Assembly (NCBI RefSeq): GCF_025399195.1
Contig: NW_026252160.1
Location: 32,602-96,601, forward strand
DNA: 64,000 nucleotides
Source of the DNA: Umbelopsis ramanniana AG
Taxonomy: Eukaryota > Mucoromycota > Umbelopsidomycetes > Umbelopsidales > Umbelopsidaceae
Direction of reading: 5' to 3'
Position 1 is the first letter of the stretch, and every line of letters begins with the position of its first letter. Below, piece after piece: positions 45,653 through 57,545 of the stretch. The notes under the pieces are model-generated. The model had not been told where the DNA came from. It did not search any database and saw only the letters and a list, made by a program, of their open reading frames with translations. A program made the translations under genes and the position numbers.

Positions 45653-47658
45653 ATGCTGCCATGTCGTACTGCTTCACGACAACTATATAACGTTGGCTCT
45701 GCTGCGTTACCACTGCGATATCCTCGTTGTGCAATACGTTTTCCCAGGGCTCATAGCCGCTTCTTTGCAAGTCAGAACTCCATTCCGGCTTTTTCATACG
45801 TCCAGCCCCAAGCAGGACCAGATACTATATTTGCCCTCTCCACGGCTCCAGGTAAAGCCGGAGTGGCCGTGATACGCATTTCTGGAAAGAACGCGGAAGA
45901 AGTAAGTACTGGAACGCCAATTGTGTCCTAAAGAAGACTTTCTGACTGATTCGCTTCCAGGCAGTGTTGAAAATGACTCACATGAAGAAACTTCCTGCTC
46001 CAAGGCAAGCCGTGCTGAAAAAAATATACCACCCAAGCTCGAAGGAACTTTTGGACAAAGGTATTGTGCTTTGGTTTCCTGGACCTCAAAGCTATACAGG
46101 AGAAGATACGGCAGAGTTTCACATCCATGGTGGAAATGCGGTAACAAGAAGTGTACTGGATGCTTTGGGTAGCATAACCCAATATCGCATTGCTGATCGT
46201 GGTGAATTTTCTCGAAGGTAAGAGGGAAAAGAGCATTGTGTACGATTTACTAAGATGTGGTCAACGGTCTGATGCCTTCCTAGAGCTTTTGACAACGACA
46301 AGCTAGACTTGACCGAGTTGGAAGGTTTAGCAGATCTTCTCAATGCAGAAACTGAAATGCAGAGAAAGCTAGCCTTGCGCCAAGCCGAGGTATATATCAC
46401 TTTAACACTGATCTGAAAATATACCCGACATTTCATGCTAATGACTGTAAAAACAATCCAGGGAAGTTTACGACAACAATATGATGGTTGGCGTGAACAA
46501 CTCATCAAATGCATGGCTCTAACGGAAGCGGTTATAGATTTTGGAGAAGATGAGAACATAGAGGATGGTGTCTTGAACGATGGTAAGCGAAGTAACTACC
46601 TTTAACGACTACTTTGGAGACCTGTTGACTTGAATTTTCAATCTGAACAGTATTGGTAATTGTGGAACGATTACGGGAATCCATAAAGGCACATCTTAAT
46701 GATAATCGTATTGGAGAGATATTGAGAGACGGAATTCATATAACGATATCTGGACCACCAAATGCAGGGAAAAGTAGTTTTCTGAACACATTAGGTGAGT
46801 GCGAAGTGTTGACACTACAATGGACTAGGGATATGGATTATAACATGTCATAAGCTCGGCGAGAGGCGGCAATTGTTTCTGACATACCAGGGACGACCAG
46901 GGATGTCGTGGAGGTGTCCCTTAATCTTGGTGGCTATCCGGTGGTGCTAAGCGATACGGCAGGGCTGCGGGAATCATCCGATCTTATTGAGATGGAAGGC
47001 GTAAAACGTGCCATGGCCAAGATATCGACTTCAGATATGCACATTTGCCTCCTACCCCTTCCAGAAATCGAAAGCTTTGAAAGACTCCACGGTCACAAAA
47101 TATTAAATGAGTCCATCACTCCCGACACCATTTTGATCATCAACAAAAGTGATGCCTCCAACACAATTTCTTCGAAGGAAACAATTGAAAGATTGACTAA
47201 AACCCTGGGAGTCAGACACACATGGCTCATCAGTTGTAAAACTGGGGAAGGCATCGATCAAGCATTAGAATCATTGATAGATTTGTTGAAACAAAGGCAA
47301 GGGCAAAGCATAATAGAAACTGTAGTGGATGCTACTCAAAAAAAAAAAAAAACTGATCATTTCTCAACAGATATGAAAGTGCAACGTCTTCTTCGGCTCT
47401 CATTACCCAGGCAAGACATCGGTTTAATCTGTCTGCTTGCCTCGCAGCCTTAGATATGGTAGCAGGTAAGTTTCAGTGCTAATAACCATCTTCTTACTCT
47501 TCTTCTAACCGCATGGTGTAGATTACGCCACGAGCGATATTGTATTGGCTGCAGAAGAGCTTAGACAAGCAGCCAGTGCCATCGGGAGAATCACGGGAAA
47601 GGTGGACGTGGAGCAAGTATTGGATATGCTTTTCAGCGAATTCTGCATTGGCAAATGA
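45653..47658 (+). CDS. MSS1: Mitochondrial tRNA-modification GTPase Mss1/MnmE (GTPBP3)
   Basis: The exons are 45653-45901, 45961-46217, 46284-46389, 46462-46582, 46651-46794, 46855-47296, 47371-47465 and 47522-47658 (516 aa). With Mto1 it makes the 5-taurinomethyl/carboxymethylaminomethyl modification at wobble uridine of mitochondrial tRNAs. A mitochondrial presequence is followed by the folate-binding domain ([36 protein letters not shown]). G1 is [11 protein letters not shown]2/G3 are PGTTRD and DTAGLRE, G4 is NKSD. The C-terminus has the catalytic FCIGK Cys. The intron after CAAAG (47297-47370) uses a GC donor (AG|GCAAGG) and removes an A-run. Without it the frame is broken, so the model requires that splice. 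Confidence 0.95.
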
Positions 47659-47773
47659 GCCATAACGTGACCGACAGCATAAATGTGTTGTGACCATATC
47701 CTCACCCCCTTTGGAACTACTGTAGATAATAAAATATAAACCTGGAATTCATGGTGTACATTTCATTTCAACC

Positions 47774-48860
47774 ATGCTTTCCTCCCGTCTATTATGGTTT
47801 ATTAGCGGTACACTGTTTGGCATGGCCACTATTCTCTTTGCACAACAGTGGACCCATCCTGTGAGAAACCTGATTGTCAGGAAGGTAGAACAGAACGCCG
47901 TTCCATCTGTAGCTGATGATACTGCCGCTAGTATCCTGCAATTTGGTCATCCTGGTAGGTTACTTTAATGCATGTGGGATTCTACTGTGGCAAGTTTTCT
48001 CACTGCGGACTTATAGGGCCTGTAAGCGACGACTTAAAGCGTGACGCCTATATGGCAAACTACAACCGACGAGACCGAAACGCGAATTGGGTCGGAGAAC
48101 ATTTAAACCGACAAACCTTGACGGCTGGCGAAGGAGTTGATCGCAGCAGATCGTCGTTCCGAGAAGATCCAGCTATACCACCCATGTTCCAAGCTTTGCT
48201 AAAAGATTATATCAGAAGTGGCTTTGACAGAGGTCATCAGGCACCTGCTGCTGACGCTACCTTTACTCAACAGGCCATGGATGAGACCTTTTTTTTAACC
48301 AACATGGCTCCCCAAGTCGGGGTTGGCTTCAATCGAGGCTGTAAGTACAAATGGCTTATGTGAGTTGACGGTTGGAATGACCCAGTAATTGAAATGTTTA
48401 TTCAACTTCATAGATTGGGCTTATGTGGAGGAGTTTGTTAGGAGTTTAGTTGACACATATCCCGATGTATGGGTGTGGACCGGTGAACTTTTTCTTCCTC
48501 AGAAAGGAGAAGATGGTAAATTTTATGTCAAGTACCAGGTATGTGCCTTGCGAAGAGCCTTTTCTATGTTTATCTTCGTACTAATGAAATACATAGATGA
48601 TTGGAAATCCTCCAAATGTGGCTGTTCCAACTCATTTCTACAAAGTGGTGCTAGCGAAAAGAAATGAAACGTACAGTACTGCCTCTTTTGTGTTTCCAAA
48701 CCAACCCATAGCCAACAATATCACCTTGGAAACATTCAAGGTTGCCCAAGAAGCCATAGAGAGGGCATCAGGATTGACGTTTTTGACGAGCCTTCCACCT
48801 GCGCTTCTGACCGACCTTTGCGTGGAGATCAAATGTGCAGTAAAGACTGAGCACTCATAG
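47774..48860 (+). CDS. NUC1: Mitochondrial endonuclease G / Nuc1
   Basis: The exons are 47774-47954, 48017-48340, 48414-48538 and 48597-48860 (297 aa). The N-terminus (MLSSRLLWFISGTLFGMATIL) is a membrane/inner-mitochondrial-membrane signal. The beta-beta-alpha-metal nuclease motif DRGHQAPAAD (His at about residue 134) and the metal-ligand Asn in FLTNMAPQ are intact, and FNRGYWAYVEE follows. This is the DNA/RNA non-specific endonuclease family. Nuc1 degrades mitochondrial and nuclear DNA in cell death and in mtDNA turnover. It lies 115 bp after MSS1 on the same strand, so they may be independently transcribed with very little space. Confidence 0.95.
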
Positions 48861-49480
48861 AGCATTTACCACCTTACATACCCATGCAATCAATCACAGT
48901 TTCTCTTTATACCCGGCATGTCAGAGGATGACACATCAAGTTTGATCAAATATTCAGTTTTGCCAAGTATGAATATGGTCATGAATTTTCTTGAGCAATA
49001 GATAGAAAGAAATTAACAACACGGTTACCATCCGGTGTATTATTCGTGAATTTCATTAAACAACAAGATGAAGTTATAACAGTGCTAATGTACAACCTAC
49101 TGTCAGCAGCGTCCGGAGTAGTCGTTAAGCTCTCCGCCAAAGAGGTACATGCAGGAAAGACGAGAGGGCCATACAGACAATACACTGCGCATAAAATCGA
49201 ATAATTATTTGCCAGTGATAACAATAATCGACGAAGCTTTGAAAAGGAGACAGCTAGACTTAACGAGCTTGATTTTGTGGTCGTTGGGCAAGTCGGCCCT
49301 AAAATGATTTTGAACAGCCGCAACTCCTCAGGTTGAAAAAGCACGGCTCTGTCTTTAACTCCATTGTTCGAGCAGAGGTTTCCAGAGGAGGAAACGAAGC
49401 TTGTTAACCGTCAGATCAAACTTTCTTTTGCACAATTCCAAAGATTACTGTGATAATTCAAAATAAGCTATCAATCCAAC
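48861..49480. other. Gap before the disordered-protein gene
   Basis: About 620 bp, AT-rich. A 121-codon minus frame (48979-49344) has no family features and is probably chance. It likely carries the promoter of the 49481 gene. Confidence 0.4.
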
Positions 49481-52400
49481 ATGCCCGTAAAAGATTGCGA
49501 CAACATTCCACGTCCAGTTCGAATTATCTATCGCGATGACCCAGCTCCGTTGAGAGTAAACTTTGGAAACTTCCAGCAAAACAATGTTTGTCAGCCCATG
49601 TTCAATATGGCAACAATGAACTGTGAGAATGCTGCTCCAAAATGGCCAAGCTACTCTAACGTCGGCCCTAATACATTCAAAGTAAACTCAGGAAATACTC
49701 AGAATAACCGCGTTTTCCCGTTCAATTTCAATATACCGGCACAAAAGAAAGGCGACATTGCTACCCCATCACTAGCAAGAAGCTATGGTGTTGAACCTAC
49801 TTCGGTCACATTCAACTCTGGAAGCTCTCAAGAAGGCAGTGACTTCCAGTTCACGTTCGAAATGCCTAGGCAGAACCTAACTACAACTCCGCAATGGCCA
49901 GCCTATTCCCCAGTCACTCCATCAACGATATACTCGAAATATCCTCAAGGTCAACTTTCAGGCAACTTGAAAGTAAATCCTGGAAAGCCCTCTGTGTATA
50001 TTTTCAAAGGATCTAATTCATTCAATGAGAAAACTGTCTCAAGAATACCACGGCCAGCTCCACCTGCCTTCAACGCAGCCGCTTCTTCTGATGAAAAAGA
50101 AAATACATGTTCGTCGCAGCCATTTAATTTCAATTTAGGAGCTTCTTCACCCTTCGATGTAAATGGCGCTTTGAGACCGCCCTCTCTGACCGACTTCGGG
50201 TTTTCTGCCTCCTCTACTGAGAAATGCAAGTCAAGAATACCAGTTTCTACCGCGTCCAAAACTTTTGTTTCTACTGGCGATAAGGAAAATATGAGTGGAC
50301 CTCATCTGGTTGCACATACCTACGGACTGTCTTCTCCATCTCATGAGAAAAGCAATGCAAAAAGACCAGTTCCTTTTACCTTTGGAGACTCTACTTCTTA
50401 TACCAAGAATGAAAGCGCAGCTACATCGCGCATAGTTCCCTTTACATTCACACTTGCTGCTCCGTCTGATGTAAAAAGCAATTCAAAAACAACAGTTTGT
50501 GGCACCCCTACAGCCTGTACTGTCAATACCAGAAAAACGAGTACTCTACCGCCAGTAAAATTCACTTTCGGAGCCTCTGCTTCTCCTGAAGAAAAAGGCA
50601 ACTCAAATAGACCAGCTCCTTACACCTTCAGAGGGTCCGCTTCCAAAGAGGACAACAAAAATACATCGAAGATGGTACCTTTCACATTCACATTTTCCAC
50701 TCCACCGGTTGAAAAAGAACGTACAAGCATGGTACCACCATTTTGTTTCGCCTCCAAAGTTCCTGCTTCCTCCAATCAAACACGTAATCTGAAATTGACT
50801 CTACCAGCTCCACTTATTTTCAAAACATCCACTTCACCTGAACCGAAAGAAAATACAAGACCACCGAAATCGCTGGCGTCAGTATTCAACGACTCTACTC
50901 CCGTGCACCAGACCACTTTTACTTCGCGATCGGCATCCATCTCTCAAACTACGGAATCTAGTTCTCGTCATTCGTCGATGAAATCCAAAGAGAAAAAGGA
51001 GATGCTAACGCAAGGCATATGTATGTCAGTACTAAGGTCACCATCCAACATGTGTGCATTGCGTCGTGGCAAGCGGTCCCAGTACGCTGCTGTACGCTCT
51101 AGTCAATCCACAAATGATGCTGCGAAACAAGAAGTGGATCATGCCATAGAGCGACAATGCGATGATTCGGAGGAAACAAGACTCCTTTCCTCATCCTTTA
51201 CTACTGCGACCTCAGTATCACCGCATTCCCTGCTTAATTCCAAAAGAAAGCACAAAATGGTACATAATGTTCAGGATATGCCTACCGCGGATAGCTTGCT
51301 GCAAGAGGATAAGCACGCTCCAAAACTAAGATGCGACAGTCTCACTGCTCAGAAGTATTTAGATTCAAGTTACGATACAAAAACCTCATCTTCATTTCAT
51401 AACCCTTTCTTTTTAAAACGAAAGAGCGAAATTGTTCCTAGCATTCATGGTGTGCCTGATACTGAGCTACCTTCTTACTGGACTGACTCTGATCGTGGTG
51501 ATGTCTCACATCCGCTTCCCTTTCACCCTGTTATCGACGCATTGCAACAAGAAGAGTCTCCTAGCGAAAAGCGACGACGTGGCAGCTATCATGAGCCAAA
51601 GGAGGTAGAGGTGAGTACGCTCAGCTTGGTAAGGATGGAGGTGTCACGTGTAGAGTGCTAAAATAAATTCTTTGACCAGTTCGACGACGTACCTGCTACA
51701 CAGAAATCCGCATTTGCAAAAACCAGTTTTATGTCCGGTTCAAACAATCCGGCTAGTCCTTCCTCGATCTCTAATATTGGTTTCTCATTCGTACCTGCTA
51801 CAAATTTCTTCCAAATAGAAAAATTGAAACCTGGCTCTGATATTTTGGCGTCGAATGGCACTCAGAATGAAGCGCTTGCACTTGAAAACCCCAACGGAGA
51901 GCAAGGAAAAAGTTCCTCAGGTGTCAATAATTTCAAAAACAAGGATCGAGATTCTTCATGCGACACGGAAATAATTTACGCTGGTCAAAAGAGAAAAGAA
52001 AGAGACAACGATGATTATGTGCCAGCATTTAAGAGATTGCGATGTATCATGCCAAGTTCTGAGAAATATCTAGACAAGGCGGATGATAATCTCAATTCTA
52101 CTACTGGCGAAAGTATTTGCTACATTGAAAGAAAACCAACTGCAGATCAAAAGCCATGGCTAAAAAATCAAGATACTCTCCGTGAGAAAGATGTCATATC
52201 AATGGCCATTCGAGACAAAGCAGATCAACAGGATAACAAGACCGCACAACTACTTGCCATGCTACACGATGAATCTAGCCAACAGCTGCAGGAAATCTCT
52301 AATAAGATGACTACTTTGGAACACTTTAAAAAATCTCTCATAAAGCGGGATTCTGGGTACCATGAATGCGACGAGTATCCTGATGAAATGAAAGCGTCTA

Positions 52401-52892
52401 CCGAATCGCCTGATCATATCGATAGGTCTATCCGTACACCTTCGCCACCGCCAAGACATATAATTATACCATCACCTGTGACCTTGGAAAAACGTACAAT
52501 TACCGCAGTCGAGGATTTATTTGAAGAACTTGAAGAAGAAGAAGAGTATATCAAAGACGATGATGTTTATAAGGACTATAACACCGACGAAGATGACGGT
52601 CGAGAATTAATTTTTGTGCAGTAAGTGATATGTAACGTTGACGATAAAATTGCAATCAAAAGCTGAAATTAAGTCCCCATGGTATTCAAGTCGTGAATTC
52701 AAGATAAGGACCGGTACCTTGATAACAGAACACCGATGGGCACTGGACGATAGCAGCAGTAGTGGCGAAGAAGAGACGCTATGTCATACCCGTTCTCAGC
52801 CTCGTAACCTGTTTCCCTCAGCGGATTACCAAGGCACATTGGACGAGAATGATAGGAAAGATGAGATTGACGATTTCTTCATGTCAATGTAA
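49481..52892 (+). CDS. Large disordered protein with FxF/FG-like repeats (1,090 aa)
   Basis: The exons are 49481-51610, 51680-52620 and 52691-52892; the last junction is chosen because it alone continues the acidic frame. I do not recognise the family. The first half carries spaced hydrophobic islands: PFNFNLGASS, RPVPFTFGDS, PFTFTLAAPS, KFTFGASASP, PAPYTFRGSA, PFTFTFSTPP. These alternate with Lys/Glu/Ser segments such as SPEEKGNS. They resemble FG-nucleoporin repeats (FxFG/FG separated by charged spacers) but with F-T-F instead of strict FG. The second half is Ser/Lys-rich with basic clusters (KRKHKM, EKRRRG, GQKRKER) suggesting nuclear location. It ends in a strongly acidic region (EELEEEEEYIKDDD). 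A role at the nuclear pore or a nuclear scaffold is inference only. Confidence 0.6.
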
Positions 52893-53091
52893 ATAGAGCG
52901 AATACATTAATTTGTAAATACTTGGCAGGCAAGCACACTTGCTTCCACCATAATAAAGTCAGGCTTTTGACAAGCCGTTTTTTCTAACAGACATCCAGTC
53001 ATTTTCAGCACCCGAAAGCCAAATTTGGTATGTTTCGGTTCGTTCATCGTTCATTTTGTGTGCAAGGTCAATCTTCCGCTCACTCTTGGCC

Positions 53092-56000
53092 ATGAGCAAA
53101 CGCTTTCAAAACACAAGCAAATTCCGTAATGTTGTTGGCAGAATCGCCAAGACGGAGGTATGAACAACTTATTCTTCACCCATCTCGAGTCATTCTGACT
53201 GACTCGACCAAACTTTGCCAGGATTGGTACTCTGAGCTCCAGATCAGCACCTCCACACTATCGGACAATGCAAACCTGATTCAAGCCAATCAAAAGTGGG
53301 TAGCGGTAAAATGGTCCGGCAGTAAGTTATCAGAACTTGCCTTGAATGCAGGGCGGATATGTCCTGACATGAGTTTACTTGGGCAGACGGTGGCACTCTC
53401 GGAATCTTGCCACTTGGCAAACCTGGCAAATATGTAGCTTCGGAAGGTGCTGGTATGCTACATGCCCATGGATCAGGTATCACCGATTGGACATTTTCGG
53501 ATTTTAGTCAGGATATTCTCGCGACTGGAGCTGAAGATGGCACGGTGAGTGTTGGAGGCCATATAATTGCTCTGCAGCACATTTCCTAATATACGAATCA
53601 TGCAGGTCAAAGTATGGAAATTACCGGAGGAGGGAATTACCGCTGGAGAGCAGGCATCAACTCTTGCCGTGTTGAATGTTCAGTCACCACGCGCAAACTC
53701 TGTCAGATTCCACCCCACGGCCGAAAATGTAACTATGAGCAGCATGTGATGTGGAGCTGGTGCACATGTAGCTGATCTCTCTTTTCCATAGGTACTTACT
53801 ACGCTTGGAAATAACAGAAAGGAAGTGTTGATATGGGATATTGGAAAGGAAGCACCAGCATTGAAAGTGGAGTCAGAAAGTCTTGTGCATTCGTTCTCTT
53901 GGAAAGGCGACGGAACGCTCATGGCAACGACTGGTAAAGACATTGTACAGGTGTGGGATCCTCGTGCTGAGAAAGCAGCCATCCAGGTTTGTGAAATCTT
54001 TCTGCTCTCATCTGCAATTGATTTAACGTTCTAAAGTGCGATTTTTAACAGACCGGTAAAGGACATGAAGGCATTAAGGGTTCTCGCTCAGTTTGGCTTG
54101 GTTCGAGCAATTTCATCCTGTCCACTGGTTTGAATAAGGTATAGCATCATATTAGCTATCAACGCAATTAGTTATTGAACGACTTACTAACATGAAGCAA
54201 CATTGCCCAAGATTCGGTATCGCCAATACGCCTTGTGGGATGCTCGTGATCTTAGCAAACCGATCAAAATGAGTTCATTCGACTCATCCACTGGCCAACT
54301 CATTCCATTGTATGATGAAGATACTGAAACTATTTATATCATTGGACGTGGAGATTCTACCATCCGCTCTTTCCAACTATCTGATCTTCAATCTGAGCCA
54401 ACTATAGCTGAAAATATGGCGTGCGGAACAAACAATTCTCTCTTCGGTGCCTGTTTGCTGCCCAAAATGTCGTTGAACGTGATGAAAGCAGAGGTTGCTC
54501 GTGTCATGACTTTGACTTCTAATGCCATAGTGCCAGTTTCATTCGAGGTCCCACGCAAAGTAAGCAACGATTTCTGTTTATATCTATGACTACTATAGAT
54601 GCTCAAGAGTTGTTCAATAGCAATACTTGGACTTTCATTCGGAGCTTTTTCCCGACACAAAAGGAAACGGTAAGTAAATCCATGGTGCTAGCAATTGATG
54701 TTGTGCATGCATATTGATATTCTTTTATTTATTTTTTCAGCTCCTGCGTTGTCTGCAAGCGCCTGGTTGAACAATGAGAACGGGTTAGTTCAGACCGTGT
54801 CCTTAGACCCTTCAAAGCGACAAGCTCAAGCAAAATCCAATGATACGAAAATGTCGCCTTCGCAGCCTATCGCCGATACTATTAAAGAAAAAAGCCCAAT
54901 GCCGGCAGCTGCGGAAAAGTCATCGCCTGCCGAGACTGTTTCGCAGACACCTATAAAAGCCGACATCACTAAGTCTTCATCAACCTCAAGCCCTCCAACA
55001 CCAGTCGAAACCTTGCCTTCAGAATCGACAACTACTCCTCCACAGCAGGTACCGGAAGAAACGAAAACCGCATCTTCACCACTTCTCGCAGCTAAACAGC
55101 CAAGCGAAGCTGCTTCACCTGCGAAAGTACTTCCTAAATATGGTGCTGCTTCTGTCTCACCTTACAAATATATAGCTGGAAAGCCATATCATCCCAGCGA
55201 GCACTTCCATGATCTTCGTGGGCTAAGCAGTGATAAGAGTGGCACGACGAACCTCATCCAGGTAGACGTGGTGTATGCGGTATTTTCACTATGGACATCC
55301 AATTTCTAATATGTCTCTCTTAACTACAGGCCAGCTCGAAATTTATTGCTGTGCCTATCGCAGGTCCAGGTGGGCGAGTAGGTATCATTTCAGCGTCTAA
55401 ACCAGGCCGATTACCTACCAAGGTTCCTTCCCTTCAATGTGGATCCTCTGTTGTCGATTTCAAGTTTGACCCTTTCAATCCAAACATTCTTGTAACAGGT
55501 TCGTACATTGAGCTCTTTAAATTCTGTGATAATGATTACTTCGCTAATATAAAAATCTGCAGCGTCCGAAGATAACAAGTTGCGCATATGGAACATTCCA
55601 GATGAGGGTATTAGCGAGGATGTATCAGAGCCAGCAGCGGTTTTATCCTGTAAGTTCCCTCTATAGAGTATAAGCATTCAGTACAACCAAGGACCTTACC
55701 TTTAATCACATCTTCTAGCGAAAACAATGGATAAAACCGTTGTCATTGCTTTCAACCCTGTGGCACAAGATGTCTTGCTGACTGTGTCGTCTGATCGAAA
55801 CAGCGCGGGAATTAGAATATGGGATCTTAATAGCAAAACGGAAAAGCATCATTTCGAGCATGGAGATGTTGTGTTTGACGCTATTTGGAGTACCGATGGC
55901 CAACAGGTGGCAACAACATCCAAATCAAAGAAGATCAGAGTATTCGATGCTGTTCCTGACTTTAAGCTTGTAGCCGAAGGACCAGGACATCAGTCCATAC

Positions 56001-57016
56001 GCCCCGCTAAATTGTTATGGCTTGGAGAGATGAACATGATTGCCAGTGTCGGTTTTGGTCTTGGCTCTTCCAGAGAAGTCTTGGTATATAACTTGGATGA
56101 TCTTTCCAAAGGTCCCTGCTTCAAGAAAAACATCGATATATCGCCAAGCGTTATGAGCGTCTACTTTGATCCAGATTGCGGCGTCCTTTATGTTGCTGGT
56201 CGAGTAAGTTTTAAGTGCAAATGTATGCTTTAGACTTGCTGTCGTGCTTACGATTTTTGCCTTGCAGGGAGACCGGATTATTCATACCTTTGAGCTGGAG
56301 GAGAGCTCCCTTACCGCACTTGCAAAGTATGAGTCTGGAACTTTGCAACAGGGTTTCGCCTTCTTGCCAAAGAAGCACTGTAACGTCAAGGCAATTGAAA
56401 TTGCAAAGTTTTATCGCCTTACTGCAACTAGCATAGAGACTGTTGGCATAAAGGTGCCAAGGGCTAGAGTAAGTACAATTATTGATCATGCTCACCGCTA
56501 TCACACTATTGATATTCAACTCTCCAAACGCATTAGCCTGAGTTCTTCCAAGATGATATATTCTGTCCGACTAAAGATGTTGAATCGCCAGCACAATCAG
56601 CCGATAGCTGGTTTGCTGGAGAAATCAAACCTAGTCAATATATAAATTTGCAGCCAGATGGCTTAGTACCACGTAAGTCGATATATATATGACGATGCAG
56701 TCACTAACGATGGCCCCCCCTCTAACAATGTCTACAGTTTCTGAAGCCCCAGCTTTGCCTCAAACGAATGCCAAAAAGAAGTTTGCCATTGGAAAAAGGG
56801 AAGCAAGTGATGATGAAAAGCGTAAAGATCTTATGAAGAAAATGTTTGCCACAGCGAAGGATGTTGATGAACAAGCTGAGAAGGATAAAACGCCTATCGT
56901 CGAGGATGAAGAGAAAGAAGTGGCTGATGATGAATGGGTGAGAACCTTACCTTCTAATAAGTATACTATGCGAAGACAACCGACTAACAACCACTTACTA
57001 CTGGCAGGATGATTAA
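53092..57016 (+). CDS. Tandem coronin (coronin-7/POD-like)
   Basis: Sixteen exons give 977 aa: 53092-53157, 53222-53321, 53387-53544, 53606-53728, 53792-53986, 54052-54138, 54212-54559, 54621-54669, 54741-55261, 55330-55498, 55563-55649, 55719-56203, 56268-56468, 56537-56672, 56738-56937, 57008-57016. It has two consecutive coronin WD40 propellers. Each shows the coronin start (SKFRNVVG; KYIAGKPYHPSEHFHDLRGL), blades such as GTVKVWKLPEEG and NKLRIWNIPDEG, and the coronin terminal block (SELFPDT; PEFFQDDIF). A Pro/Ser linker joins them. The last 50 residues are basic (KRKDLMKKM) then acidic, ending DDEWDD. This matches the WASP-type Arp2/3-binding acidic tip. The final exon is only GAT GAT TAA. 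It likely regulates actin or Golgi traffic. Confidence 0.93.
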
Positions 57017-57239
57017 CTACCAGTCTGGCGTATTTAAACCAGTACGACAGACAGTTACTTACTGCCGTCTTTGACAGGTACAGCAAGTTAGATCAATAAA
57101 TCATGAGCATTTATTGATATTTTAAAGTGACAGTACAGCATGTTACTCTTGACTAAAAGAAATATAGGCTACTCATACAGTCTCAAAAGTAGTAAACTGA
57201 CTGATTGTCTCTGAAGGGACGTAAGCACAGGATTTCAGA
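57017..57239. other. Gap between convergent coronin and CAAA-domain genes
   Basis: This 223-bp 3' UTR space lies between two convergent stops. AATAAA-like sequences occur near 57095 on the plus strand. Nothing else was seen. Confidence 0.4.
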
Positions 57240-57545
57240 TTACTTATCGGCGTGGTGATCGTCTTTGTGATAATCATCATGGTCATGTTCACTGTGATCG
57301 TCGTGGTTGTTGTCCCATTCATGGTCATCACTGCTGTAATCGTCGTCATACTCATCGTGCTTGTGCTTCCAATGGTCTTTATCGTTCCAGTCTTCTTCAT
57401 CATGGTGCCAGTGGTCCTCATCATCCTCCTCATCATCATCGCCGTCGTCATTGTCATCGTCTTTCCAATGATCCTTATCCTTCTTGTGATCCTTATCGTG
57501 ATGTGAATGATGACCATGATATGGAGCCGGTGTCATATTAATCTC
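57240..57545 (-). repeat. His/Asp/Lys-rich C-terminal tail
   Basis: About 100 residues, very rich in His, Asp, Glu, Lys and Trp (HHDKDHKKDKDHW, WHHDEEDWNDKDHW, HSEHDHDDYHKDDHH), end the giant gene. The DHW spacing recurs. The density of His/Asp ligands suggests metal or polyanion binding. Confidence 0.75.

Noticed and set aside
48979-49344. Minus-strand frame of 121 codons with hydrophobic text
   Set aside because: The start and stop have no promoter or splice context, and the Ser/Leu/Cys-rich composition does not resemble a membrane or secreted protein.
57252-57506. Plus-strand very hydrophobic Val/Ile frame resembling membrane segments
   Set aside because: It is the shadow of the His/Asp codon repeat on the minus strand. 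The hydrophobicity is an artefact of complementing GAC/CAC/GAT codons.
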